Source: VXNF01 sp965116465
Lineage (GTDB): Bacteria; Actinomycetota; Acidimicrobiia; Acidimicrobiales; CATQHL01
DNA: 64,000 bases
Reading direction: 5' to 3'
Assembly: GCA_965116465.1 (NCBI GenBank)
Contig: OZ220687.1
Coordinates: forward strand, 2,914,001-2,978,000
Every line of letters begins with the position of its first letter. Position 1 is the stretch's first letter. The notes below the pieces were generated by a model that saw nothing but the letters and a program-made list of their open reading frames with translations, was not told where the DNA came from and did not search any database. The position numbers and the translations under genes were made by a program. This document shows positions 52,348 through 60,750 of this stretch, in pieces.

Positions 52348-53126
52348 GCGACCCGGTGACGGACGCGATCGTCGAGGCGGCCATCCACGTCCCCGACGAC
52401 CTCCTCTCCGCCGGCGCCGCAGCAATCGAAGCCTCACCCCGCTGGTCGCCGAGCTCGCGGTCCGCGCTGATCAGCGCCATCCCGGCCGCCCACTACCGCG
52501 AGCACGCAACGAAGATCTCACAGGCCTGGGCCGACACACCCGAGACGCCCGGGGCTGTCGTCGCTGCCGCCATGCGGACCGCAGCCGCAACCGCCGCGGC
52601 CGTGAGATCCGAACACAACACCAGCCTCGTGTGGACAGGACCATCAACCGAGGTCGCAGGTCTCCGCTCGACACGGTCCGTGCTCTCCACGCTGGTCGCG
52701 AACGCGACCCGGAGCCTCGTGCTGGTGTCCTTCACCAGCCACGACGTAGCCGAACTCACCACCGGCCTCGCCGACGCCATAGCACGAGGGGTCAATGTCT
52801 CGCTGATCCTGGAGACACCCGATGACCCCGGCGGCCCGCTCACCTTCGGCCCCACCCACCCGTTCGAGCCGATCAAGGCAACAGCCCGCTTCTACCGATG
52901 GCCCCTCGAAACCCGCGAGGCGTTCTTCGCAGCAGCCGCCCGCCTCCACGCAAAATGCGTGATAGCCGACCGTTCATCCGCGCTGATCACCAGCGCCAAT
53001 CTCACCAGCGCCGGCATCAACGACAACATCGAACTCGGCGTCCTCATCGAAGCAGGACCGCTACCTGAGACACTGAGCCAGCACCTCGAGCTACTCATAG
53101 AGAGCGGCACCCTCGAGCCGGTCTGA
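52344..53126 (+). CDS. drmC: DISARM phospholipase D-like nuclease DrmC
   Basis: A 260-residue protein from ATG 52344. The catalytic HKD-type motif is HAKCVIADRSSALITSANLT (from about residue 202), and a degenerate first half (ARSLVLVSFTSHDVAELTTGL) precedes it. Single-HKD PLD nucleases dimerise to cut DNA or RNA. In DISARM the protein is part of the core cluster, though reported as not essential for protection in the Bacillus system. Last gene of the five-gene coupled operon; 263 bases without a gene follow. Confidence 0.94.
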   Translation: MSDPVTDAIVEAAIHVPDDLLSAGAAAIEASPRWSPSSRSALISAIPAAHYREHATKISQAWADTPETPGAVVAAAMRTAAATAAAVRSEHNTSLVWTGPSTEVAGLRSTRSVLSTLVANATRSLVLVSFTSHDVAELTTGLADAIARGVNVSLILETPDDPGGPLTFGPTHPFEPIKATARFYRWPLETREAFFAAAARLHAKCVIADRSSALITSANLTSAGINDNIELGVLIEAGPLPETLSQHLELLIESGTLEPV

Positions 53127-53389
53127 GGGCAGCATCCCGAGACGTCACCGCCGCCCGGAGTCAAGCAAGTTCACCCGCGAGACCCAGGGCACACCTCAGC
53201 CTGCGTGATACCTGCGAAGGCTCAGGGCCTGGCGCGCCGGACTCTCGCGGGAGGCCACCAGCGATCTGGAGATGCGACGCGAGACTTGAGACTTGGGTCG
53301 CTGGAGTGGCAAGGCACCCCAGCAGCCGGCCGAGATGCTATCGTGGAGAGCACCGGGAGGCGCTGCTCCGCGCGATACTGTGAGACTCC

Positions 53390-54574
53390 ATGGCCGCGCG
53401 CACGATCCATCCCTTCCCTGCGCGCATGGCGCCCGAGATTGCTCTTGAGTGTATTCCGGAGGCCGGCCGCGGATCGCCGCAGAGGATTCTCGATCCAATG
53501 TGCGGCTCCGGGACGGTTCTCTCTGTCGCCGCTCAGCGAGGCCACCACGCAGTTGGGATAGACCTTGATCCGCTGGCGATCCTGATGACCAGAGTGGCCA
53601 TCAGTCCTCTTGATACCTCGCAGTGTGATCAGTTACGTGAACGGATCGTTGACGCCGCAAACTCGGATCGAGAGACCGAACTCCCTTGGAGCGACGACGA
53701 GACGAGGCGATTCGCGGAGTACTGGTTTGCCGAGCAGCAGCGGCTGCAACTCGCGAGGCTCTCGAGAGCGATCAGCGAGATTCCCGCTGGCCCTCTTCGT
53801 GCACTGGCCCAGATCTCATTAAGCAGGACCGTGATCACAAAGGCACCCAAGGCGTCTTTAGCGGCCGACACCTCTCACAGTCGGCCTCATCGAGTCTTAG
53901 ACAGATCCGACTACGACGTGGTCGCTGGATTCTCGCTCGCCATCACCAATCTATGTCGGCTACTCGATGCCCGACAACTCGTTGGCTTCGCGGAGGCACG
54001 ACTTGGTGACTGTCGTACACTTAGTTCCGTGAGGGCTGCCAGTATCGACATGGTCGTTACATCACCGCCGTACTTGAACGCTATTGACTACATGCGGGGA
54101 CACAAGCTTGCGCTAATCTGGCTCGGCTACTCAATTCCTGAACTTCGGGCTATCCGTTCTACAAGTATCGGCGCTGAGCGAGCACCAGACGATCCAGTAG
54201 ATGGGGTCGTCACTGATCTTATCACTCAGATAGAGAGAGACGCAGTTGATCCACCCCGACTCCCGACGCCGCTCTTGCAAAGATACTCACATGACTTACT
54301 ACTCTTCGCGAGACAAATGAAGCGGGTGCTCAAGCCGCGAGCGCGATTGATAGCGGTCGTCGGTAACTCGACGATCCGCGGCAACTTCATCCGCAACGAT
54401 TCGCTTGTGGAGCAAGCCATGAAGCACTACGGGTTCAACACTGAGCGGAGCGTGGAGCGGCTTCTGCCTGAGAACAAGCGCTATCTGCCTATCTCATCTG
54501 CGCAGTACTCATCTTCCATCACTCGACGGATGCGCACGGAGACGATTCTCCACATGATCGCCCCCAGTTCGTAG
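53390..54574 (+). CDS. Site-specific DNA amino-methyltransferase (N6-adenine or N4-cytosine)
   Basis: A 394-residue enzyme from ATG 53390. IHPFPARMAPEIA then ILDPMCGSGTVLSVAAQRGHHAVGIDLDPLA (motif I, residues 34-57) precede the catalytic SPPYLNAIDYMRGHKLALIWLG (motif IV, near 225), so the order is SAM site then catalytic site. SPPY is typical of N4-cytosine and some N6-adenine enzymes. VLKPRARLIAVVGNSTIRG (near 315) is the next conserved block. It is not the 5-methylcytosine enzyme of class 2 DISARM. Codon use and G+C are clearly lower than in drmABC, and 25 bases separate it from the double-GHKL protein, so the two form an operon. Confidence 0.88.
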   Translation: MAARTIHPFPARMAPEIALECIPEAGRGSPQRILDPMCGSGTVLSVAAQRGHHAVGIDLDPLAILMTRVAISPLDTSQCDQLRERIVDAANSDRETELPWSDDETRRFAEYWFAEQQRLQLARLSRAISEIPAGPLRALAQISLSRTVITKAPKASLAADTSHSRPHRVLDRSDYDVVAGFSLAITNLCRLLDARQLVGFAEARLGDCRTLSSVRAASIDMVVTSPPYLNAIDYMRGHKLALIWLGYSIPELRAIRSTSIGAERAPDDPVDGVVTDLITQIERDAVDPPRLPTPLLQRYSHDLLLFARQMKRVLKPRARLIAVVGNSTIRGNFIRNDSLVEQAMKHYGFNTERSVERLLPENKRYLPISSAQYSSSITRRMRTETILHMIAPSS

Positions 54575-54599
54575 CCGCCATCTGTCCCTGGAGAACTCG

Positions 54600-56825
54600 T
54601 TGTCGTTCTCAGACCCTAATGAGGTAGAACAGCTCACAATTCGCCCTTATGCGCGCCTGCTCACGATGCTCGGCGAGCAACTGATAAAGAACGATAAGGT
54701 TGCGCTGGTTGAGCTGCTTAAGAATAGCTATGATGCAGATGCGACGCTTGTAAAGGTCGTATTTTCGAACTTTGGTGATGGCCTAAAAGTCGAGGACTCG
54801 TCGGCTCTCGTTCTGGTAGATGACGGCGATGGGATGAGTGCGGAGGTCGTTCGTGATCACTGGCTGAATCCGGCGACGGCCGTCAAAGCGGATCGAAAGG
54901 CCACATCACCGAAGACCTTCAAGAATCGCACCATTCAGGGCGAGAAGGGAATCGGTCGCTTCGCCATCTTTAAGCTAGGGAGTGCGGCAACAATTACAAC
55001 ACGTGCGCGGGAGGCAGAACTCGAGTTAGTTGTGAACTACGATCTGTCGTTTCTCGATGAACTGGAACCCGTGGAGCAGGCTTCTTGGCCTACCTTCCTA
55101 GACGAGATCCCTGTGAGTCTGGTTGAGCGTGAGCCTGAGATATTTGACGGTGTGAATCCGGATGGCAATCGATCAGCACATGGCACGTGCATCGTGGTCC
55201 GAAACCTCCGGAGCGCGTGGAGCACAAGTACTGCAGAGAAGGCGTTCGAGGATGTTGCGCGACTACAGCCTCTTGTGCCCGCAAGAGACTTCATGCCTCC
55301 GGAACCCGGAGACGAGTTTGGCGTCGAGTTCTGGCAGGATGATGTAGAATTGCCATTTCGAACCGACTTCGAGCGTCGCCTTCGTGTCCTTTTCGATGAT
55401 CGCGCTGTGCTCAGTGTCGATGGACTCGTCGATGGCACGAACGGCGATATTGTGCTCGAAATCAATGGAGATACGCAGTCTTGTGGCATTCACGATCCGG
55501 CCTTCGCGGGATTGAATGTCTACAAGAGATACTTTGGGAATCGGCGCGATTCAGGCGATTCTGAAGTACTAGCGTGTGGGTCGTTCTCGTTTTCGTTTTT
55601 CGTATTTGACTTCTCCGTGACAAGCCCACCTCAACATCGTCTCGACGCAGATGATAAGGCTCTAGTCAAGAATCATCGGATCTATTTGTATCGCGATGGT
55701 GTGCGAGTGCTGCCATACGGTGATCGACAGGACGACTGGCTACAACTGGACGTGCTCCGTGGGACACAAGGCGCATCGCGTGTGCTCGGAAACGATCAAA
55801 CAGTCGGATTCGTGCACATCTCCCACGCTGAGAATCCGAGACTCAGAGATAAGACGAATCGCGAGGGCCTGCTGGATGAGGGGGATGCGTACAGCGACTT
55901 CGTGGCAGTGTTGCAAACGATCGCGGCCTATATCCGTACAAGGCCGTATGCCCGTTACGTGGCTACAAAGCAGCGGCAGCGAGAAGCTGTCCAGAGACAG
56001 CAAGCCGAAATTGCCCGGGCGTTGACCGATCTTGAGGAGAATCCCGCATTGCCGGCTGGGCTCAAGTCAGCTGTCAAGGAGATCGGTAAGGCGTATGAGG
56101 CGGAGCGTGAGTTCTTTGAGACTCGTGTCGAACGGACCGAGGACCTCGCAGGCGTTGGCTTGTCGGTGGAATCAGCGTCTCACGATATTCTGGCGGCGGG
56201 TGGCAGAGCGCTACATGTTGCACGGTCGATAGTGACGTACGTCGAAGCCCGGATGCCATCCAACACCCACCTGCGATCTCAGTTGGAGACCCTGGTCGAA
56301 CTACTAAGCTTCGTAACGTCGCGGCTGAATGATGTTCAGGGTCTCTTCGTATCGACAAGACAGCGACGGAAGAACATTAATGTCGGTGACTTTGCTGAAC
56401 GTGTGGGTCGTATGTTCCGATTCGCGCTTGACGAGGCGGACATTGAACTCGAGATTGCCCAACCGAGCGGTCCGTTGACTGTCAAGTCGACCGAGGCTGC
56501 TCTGCTCCAAGCCCTTGTGAACCTAGTTGACAACGCCATCTACTGGGTCGGTCTCAGGGAATCTGAGCGCAGGATCTTGATCGCAGTGCAAGCGCATAAG
56601 CGCTGCATCATCGTCGCTGATAGTGGACCGGGTGTCGATGCTAGCGACGAACCGTTCATCTTTGAGCCCTTCTACTCAGGTAAGGGGATCGAAGGGAAGG
56701 GTCTAGGACTATATATCGCGCGGCAGGTCGGCATCCGAAATGGCTTCGACGTGGCGCTCTCCCACCGTTCAAACCTTTTGTCGGGGGCGAATTTCGTGCT
56801 CACCTTTGACGAGCCAGACAAATGA
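54600..56825 (+). CDS. Double-GHKL protein: MORC/Hsp90-like ATPase plus histidine-kinase-like domain
   Basis: A 741-residue protein from TTG 54600 with ggagaa upstream. N-terminal GHKL domain: ALVELLKNSYDADAT, VLVDDGDGMS and GEKGIGRFAIFKLG (residues about 35-125), as in MORC, MutL and Hsp90. The middle part matches MORC S5-like regions (AENPRLRDKTNREGLLDE). A helical segment with SVESASHDILAAGG puts His528 in an H-box-like place, and the C-terminal kinase ATPase has NLVDNAIYW, DSGPGV, EPFYSGKG and GKGLGLYIARQ (residues about 640-710). It could sense DNA and phosphorylate the receiver protein whose ATG overlaps its stop. MORC-like ATPases near DNA methylases are known from restriction-like systems. 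Confidence 0.88.
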   Translation: MSFSDPNEVEQLTIRPYARLLTMLGEQLIKNDKVALVELLKNSYDADATLVKVVFSNFGDGLKVEDSSALVLVDDGDGMSAEVVRDHWLNPATAVKADRKATSPKTFKNRTIQGEKGIGRFAIFKLGSAATITTRAREAELELVVNYDLSFLDELEPVEQASWPTFLDEIPVSLVEREPEIFDGVNPDGNRSAHGTCIVVRNLRSAWSTSTAEKAFEDVARLQPLVPARDFMPPEPGDEFGVEFWQDDVELPFRTDFERRLRVLFDDRAVLSVDGLVDGTNGDIVLEINGDTQSCGIHDPAFAGLNVYKRYFGNRRDSGDSEVLACGSFSFSFFVFDFSVTSPPQHRLDADDKALVKNHRIYLYRDGVRVLPYGDRQDDWLQLDVLRGTQGASRVLGNDQTVGFVHISHAENPRLRDKTNREGLLDEGDAYSDFVAVLQTIAAYIRTRPYARYVATKQRQREAVQRQQAEIARALTDLEENPALPAGLKSAVKEIGKAYEAEREFFETRVERTEDLAGVGLSVESASHDILAAGGRALHVARSIVTYVEARMPSNTHLRSQLETLVELLSFVTSRLNDVQGLFVSTRQRRKNINVGDFAERVGRMFRFALDEADIELEIAQPSGPLTVKSTEAALLQALVNLVDNAIYWVGLRESERRILIAVQAHKRCIIVADSGPGVDASDEPFIFEPFYSGKGIEGKGLGLYIARQVGIRNGFDVALSHRSNLLSGANFVLTFDEPDK

Positions 56826-58087
56826 GTAGCCTTGCACTTGACCTCTTTGTCGGACCAGCCGTCGTAGTGGACGATGAGGTAGATCAGTCTGAAACATCGG
56901 CTTATGCGGTTGCCAAAGAGCTCGACGATGCAAACTTTCCGGTGCTACGAAGGCGGGAGATTCCTGCCGACGAGGAAATCGTCCACTGGCAGGCAATGTC
57001 ACTAATCGTACTCGATTGGGATCTGATCGGCACGCTCAGCATGGATGGACCTGACGAGGATACCGATGACGGGTCAACCATCCTCGGGGTGACTCTACCG
57101 GACCGTATGCGAGAGGGACCGACGACAGACTCGCTCCGGTTTGTCCGTAAGCTAATGGCCGAACTGTATTGCCCAATCTTTGTCATTAGCAACCACGATG
57201 TCGACGGCATCTGGAATCAACTCGAGAATGGACTCAACTACGAAGAGTCTCGGCAGCTAAGAGCGCGAGTGCTAGTTCGGAGTAAGACGCAGGCTCAAGG
57301 CTCCTTGTTGGAAGAACTCAGCGAGTGGATCGCGCAGCACCCTGCAATCTATGCTCTTAAGACTTGGGAACGTGGATACGAGACCGCGAAGATATCGTTG
57401 TTTGCTGACTTTCAGAGTTCCTCAGTTGCGTGGCCAGGGATACTATGGCGTACGTCCGGCAAGGATGGCGTAGATCCCAACCACGACTTGACTGAGACCA
57501 TCTCCCGCAATCTGCTGCATCGGATGGATCGACACCTATTCTGTGAGGAGTTGATTCTGTCGGCTACAGATCAAGAGTCACTCGACTCGCTGAGACGCGT
57601 ACTGTTCCAACAAGCAGTTCTGCCGGCCGAAAGGCTCGATCCGGAGACCACGATGCCCGGTGATTTCTTTTTCGAGATTGATGAACAGGACTATCCACCT
57701 AGTGAAATTGAGATCTGCCTCACTCCGGCCTGCGATCTAGTAGCACGAGGGCAGCACTCGGATGCCATACGACTGTTCATGGTTCGGGCTTCACTTGTCC
57801 CAGATAAGAAACTCAAGTCGAAGAGGGCCATTAAGAGCTTACTTGCCAGGAGTGAGTCAACGACTTCAGTGCAATTGCACCACCTTGTCCCGGAGGATGC
57901 AATGTACACGGTCAGTTTCAAGGATTGGAATGTAAAGACCTGGGGTGAGGTAAAGGGGAGACGCCGCGGGCGGCTAATGGAACCCTATGTTACGTTGCTT
58001 CAGCAGCGCAACTCGTTGTTCTCCCAGCGGCAGGGTCTGCCTCGACTTCCTGATGGGTTCTACATGCCGAGGTCTGACTCTGAATGA
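56822..58087 (+). CDS. Receiver-domain protein of unknown output, partner of the double-GHKL kinase
   Basis: A 421-residue protein from ATG 56822, coupled by ATGA to the kinase-like gene. Residues 1-160 look like a divergent response-regulator receiver: VVVDDE (Asp17-Asp18), LIVLDWDL with Asp65 as phospho-acceptor, IFVISNHD with Ser123 and VLVRSKTQ with Lys155, a full catalytic set but with ~30 extra residues before the Ser. Residues 160-421 (IYALKTWERGYETAKISLFADFQS..., PACDLVARGQHSDAIRLFMV..., YVTLLQQRNSLFSQRQGLPRLPDGFY) match no DNA-binding output domain I know and may be the effector. G+C is as low as in the two genes upstream. Confidence 0.8.
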   Translation: MSSLALDLFVGPAVVVDDEVDQSETSAYAVAKELDDANFPVLRRREIPADEEIVHWQAMSLIVLDWDLIGTLSMDGPDEDTDDGSTILGVTLPDRMREGPTTDSLRFVRKLMAELYCPIFVISNHDVDGIWNQLENGLNYEESRQLRARVLVRSKTQAQGSLLEELSEWIAQHPAIYALKTWERGYETAKISLFADFQSSSVAWPGILWRTSGKDGVDPNHDLTETISRNLLHRMDRHLFCEELILSATDQESLDSLRRVLFQQAVLPAERLDPETTMPGDFFFEIDEQDYPPSEIEICLTPACDLVARGQHSDAIRLFMVRASLVPDKKLKSKRAIKSLLARSESTTSVQLHHLVPEDAMYTVSFKDWNVKTWGEVKGRRRGRLMEPYVTLLQQRNSLFSQRQGLPRLPDGFYMPRSDSE

Positions 58088-58140
58088 TTGACTCAGCGAT
58101 TGTTGGCACGGTCGAACAGGATCTTCGGCGGTCGCCGTAG

Positions 58141-58605
58141 CTAGCTGATCTCTGGGTTGAGTCCGAATGCCGATTCGACGGTTTCGATTGTGTGGGTGTC
58201 GCGCAGCTTGCAGGCGGTGACCTGCGAGGCGAAGAGTCCCTTCTCCCGGAAGGCCTCCTCGACGGGCCGCGCGGCCAGCCACTCCACCGGCACGACTATC
58301 TCGGTCACCTGCGAGTCTTCTGAGGCTGCGTCCTGCTTCCACGCCGCGCTCACGTCTGGCTGATCGAGGAGCGGTTGAGGTCGGCTTTCGATTTCGACCT
58401 CGGCATCTCGTGCGGGGATCACCGTGCTGGTGTCTTGGCCGATGCCCACGTAGCCGGCTCCGCTCACATGCGCGAGCACCCGGTGTCCCGGTTCGAGGTT
58501 GCGCAGCGGCTTCCGGTACCACGATCCGCCGCCTGCGTTGAGGAAGCCGTACTTGTGGGCGATCGGCCAGCGGGGATCGCCCGGCTCGGCCCGGCCGAGG
58601 ATCAC
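58141..58605 (-). CDS. EVE-like/GRDFYV-family protein, probably missing its 5' start
   Basis: GTG 58605 gives 154 residues: YGFLNAGGGSWYRKPLRNLEPGHRVLAHVSGAGYVGIGQD, and later EIVVPVEWLAARPVEEAFREKGLFASQVTACKLRD, blocks typical of a widespread family whose compact domain resembles the EVE/PUA modified-base readers. Conserved residues (CNGRDFYVILGRAEPGD, and upstream FFRHFPDGGCEYLARTSLLDP) continue before the GTG to about 58750 with no ATG, GTG or TTG start, and the frame is closed by the dehydrogenase stop at 58789. So the 5' end has probably been lost. It marks the right edge of the defence island. A modified-DNA reader role is inference. Confidence 0.65.
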   Translation of the reverse strand: MILGRAEPGDPRWPIAHKYGFLNAGGGSWYRKPLRNLEPGHRVLAHVSGAGYVGIGQDTSTVIPARDAEVEIESRPQPLLDQPDVSAAWKQDAASEDSQVTEIVVPVEWLAARPVEEAFREKGLFASQVTACKLRDTHTIETVESAFGLNPEIS

Positions 58606-58788
58606 GTAGAAGTCCCGGCCGTTGCACGGGCGAAGCTTGGGGCGCGACGGTCGAGCCGCCTTGTCCTCGACCTGGTGGGGATCGAGTAGCGACGTCCGCG
58701 CCAGGTACTCACAGCCGCCGTCGGGGAAGTGGCGGAAGAAGACGGCGTTGATCGGTGATGCCTGACTCAGCCGGTCTTCGCGACCCGG

Positions 58789-59946
58789 TCAGGTGCGCTG
58801 GTTGAAGCGGCGCTGCAGGTATTCCGAGACGATCCGCACCTTCTGGATGGTGGGCGTGCCGCCGGCGATGGCCCAGCCGTGGGAGTCGCGCAGGCGCCGT
58901 TCGATTCCGTACTCCTCGCTGTAGCCGTAGCCCCCGTGCAACTGCACGGCCACATCGGCCACCTTCTTGGCCATCTCGTTGGCGAAGCACTTGGCCATGG
59001 AGGCCTCGAGGGTGCGGGGAGCGCCGCGGCCCGCCCGCGCCGCCGCCCGGTAGATCAGCAGACGGGCGGCCTCCACCTGCAGGATCATGTCGGCCAGGGC
59101 GGTCTGCACCGTCTGGAACTCGACGATCTCCTTGCCGAACTGGCGCCGCTCGGTCACGTACGCGGCGCAGAGGTCCACGCAGGCCTGGCCGATGGCGAGG
59201 CTCATGGTGGCGTTGCCGAGCCGCTCGATGCTGAAGGCGGTGAAGAGGCGCCCGAAGCCGCCGGCGTCGATGATCAGGTTCTCCGCCGGCACCGCCACGT
59301 CCTCGAAGAACATGTCCGCCGAGGGGATACCCCGGAAGCCCATGAGGCGCTCCTGGGGGCCGAACGTGAGCCCGTCGGAGTCGCGGTCCACCACTAGGGC
59401 CCCGATGGCACGGGCGCCGCGCTCGTCGTTCAGGCGCACGTAGACCAGGTACTGCTCGGCGTGACCGGCCCCCGAGCACCAGCGCTTCGTGCCGTTGATG
59501 ACGTAGCGGTCGCCCTGGCGCACCGCGGCGGTGGTCATGTCGGTGGCCGCCGAACCGGCGTCGGGTTCGGAGATGGTGATCGCCATCGTCACCTCGCCGG
59601 CGGCGACTGGAGGCAGCAGGCGCTGCTTCTGTTCCTCGGTGCCGAACAGGTCGATCACCCGAGCGGGCCCGGTGTTGGCCTCGAACACCCCGAACGCCGC
59701 CGTCGGAGCGGCCTTGGCCAGTTCCTCGATGACGATGAGCGAGTCCAGCAGGTCGGCCCCGCCGCCCCCGTACTCGGGTGGCAGGCCCATGCCCATGTAG
59801 CCCAGCTCGGCCAGACGGCGCCGCTCGGCGTCCGGGAAGGGCGTGCGCTCGGCGTCCCAGCCGGCGGCGTGCGGCTCGTACAGGTCGGCGGCGAGGGCGG
59901 CGACGGTCTCCCGCAGCGCCTCCTGTTCGGGCGTCAGGTCGGTCAC
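58789..59946 (-). CDS. Acyl-CoA dehydrogenase (isovaleryl/long-chain-like active site)
   Basis: A 385-residue flavoprotein from GTG 59946, coupled by GTGA to the diiron protein upstream. Conserved blocks: LPPEYGGGGADLLDSL, TISEPDAGSAATDM, NGTKRWCSGAG, ERRQFGKEIVEFQTVQ, AVQLHGGYGYSEEYGIERRLRD. At the usual catalytic Glu it reads IAGGTPTIQK, Gly in place of Glu, but SIERL near residue 240 has the Glu used by isovaleryl- and long-chain-type enzymes, so activity is expected. A fragment of a close paralogue lies at 34674. It is the last gene of the reverse operon. Confidence 0.93.
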   Translation of the reverse strand: MTDLTPEQEALRETVAALAADLYEPHAAGWDAERTPFPDAERRRLAELGYMGMGLPPEYGGGGADLLDSLIVIEELAKAAPTAAFGVFEANTGPARVIDLFGTEEQKQRLLPPVAAGEVTMAITISEPDAGSAATDMTTAAVRQGDRYVINGTKRWCSGAGHAEQYLVYVRLNDERGARAIGALVVDRDSDGLTFGPQERLMGFRGIPSADMFFEDVAVPAENLIIDAGGFGRLFTAFSIERLGNATMSLAIGQACVDLCAAYVTERRQFGKEIVEFQTVQTALADMILQVEAARLLIYRAAARAGRGAPRTLEASMAKCFANEMAKKVADVAVQLHGGYGYSEEYGIERRLRDSHGWAIAGGTPTIQKVRIVSEYLQRRFNQRT

Positions 59947-60677
59947 GCCGGAACGGTCCGGTACACGTTCCACATGTCGTAGAAGAGGCGTCCCGTCTCG
60001 AGGGTGCAGTGGTACACGGCGTCGCGCTGCTCGGGGGTCCTGGCGTACTCCGAGACGATCTCGATCCCCTCGTCGCCGTGCTCGGCGTCGGCGAGGATGT
60101 GCATGGTCCAGAAGATCAGCTGCTCGTCGCTCATGCCGTAGTTCTGCTTCTGGGCGGCCACGATGCGGGTGAACGTGTCCGGGACGAAGGACTCCAGACC
60201 GATGCCGATGGCGGCCAGCGGCACGCACCAGTCGCGGCACAGGCCCATGAACTCGAAGTACTCCGTCAGGCGGCGGCCGGCCGGCAGCTGCTCGGCCCGG
60301 CGCATGGCGTCGGTGTCGCCGCCGAGCGCCGCGCCCCATTCCAGCAGCAGTTCGGGATGCGCCTTGGTGCCGGTCTCGATGCCCATGCACTCCTCGGCCA
60401 GGTTCTTGACCAGCGTGGTCCGCACGTCCTCGAACGGGCAGTTCACGTAGATCGCTCCGATCCAGGGCAGCATGCGCGAGATGTGCAGGTAGAACTGCTC
60501 GCAGAACACCAGCAACTGGGGCACTGTGACGCTGCCGTCCTCCATGGCGCTCACGACGGGGTGGTCTGCCATGCCGCAGCCGGGTCTGGTCAGCTCGGCC
60601 CGCAGGAGACCCACGAAGTCCTCGGGGGTCATGGCGGCGAGTTCCGCTGTGGTCGGTGCGGTCGCTGTGATTGTCAT
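59943..60677 (-). CDS. Heme-oxygenase-like diiron/TenA-fold protein (HDO superfamily)
   Basis: A 244-residue all-helical protein from ATG 60677. Potential metal ligands follow the HDO pattern: Glu60 and His65 in FCEQFYLHI, Glu95-Glu96 in LAEECMG, Glu162 in GLESFVP, and His193, Asp197, His200 in MHILADAEHGDEG. Related proteins (PqqC-, CADD-, SznF- and UndA-like) bind two irons or act without metal, oxidising small molecules with O2. The operon with P450s and an acyl-CoA dehydrogenase suggests a tailoring oxidation or C-C cleavage step. The precise chemistry cannot be told from sequence. Confidence 0.8.
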   Translation of the reverse strand: MTITATAPTTAELAAMTPEDFVGLLRAELTRPGCGMADHPVVSAMEDGSVTVPQLLVFCEQFYLHISRMLPWIGAIYVNCPFEDVRTTLVKNLAEECMGIETGTKAHPELLLEWGAALGGDTDAMRRAEQLPAGRRLTEYFEFMGLCRDWCVPLAAIGIGLESFVPDTFTRIVAAQKQNYGMSDEQLIFWTMHILADAEHGDEGIEIVSEYARTPEQRDAVYHCTLETGRLFYDMWNVYRTVPA

Positions 60678-60750
60678 GTGATGTGCCTCCGGGCTCGGAT
60701 GGAGTGGATGGTTGCTTCGTTCGGATCGTGGGTCGGGAGGAGCCTGCCGC

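Noticed and set aside
42675..53126. BREX or Pgl system
   Set aside because: The methylase resembles PglX, but there is no PglZ, BrxC or BrxL, and drmA/drmB/drmC are unmistakable.
53127..53389. Possible gene or RNA between drmC and the methylase
   Set aside because: Short frames only, no recognisable product; a small direct repeat (gagactt) was the only pattern. Probably the promoter of the low-G+C module.
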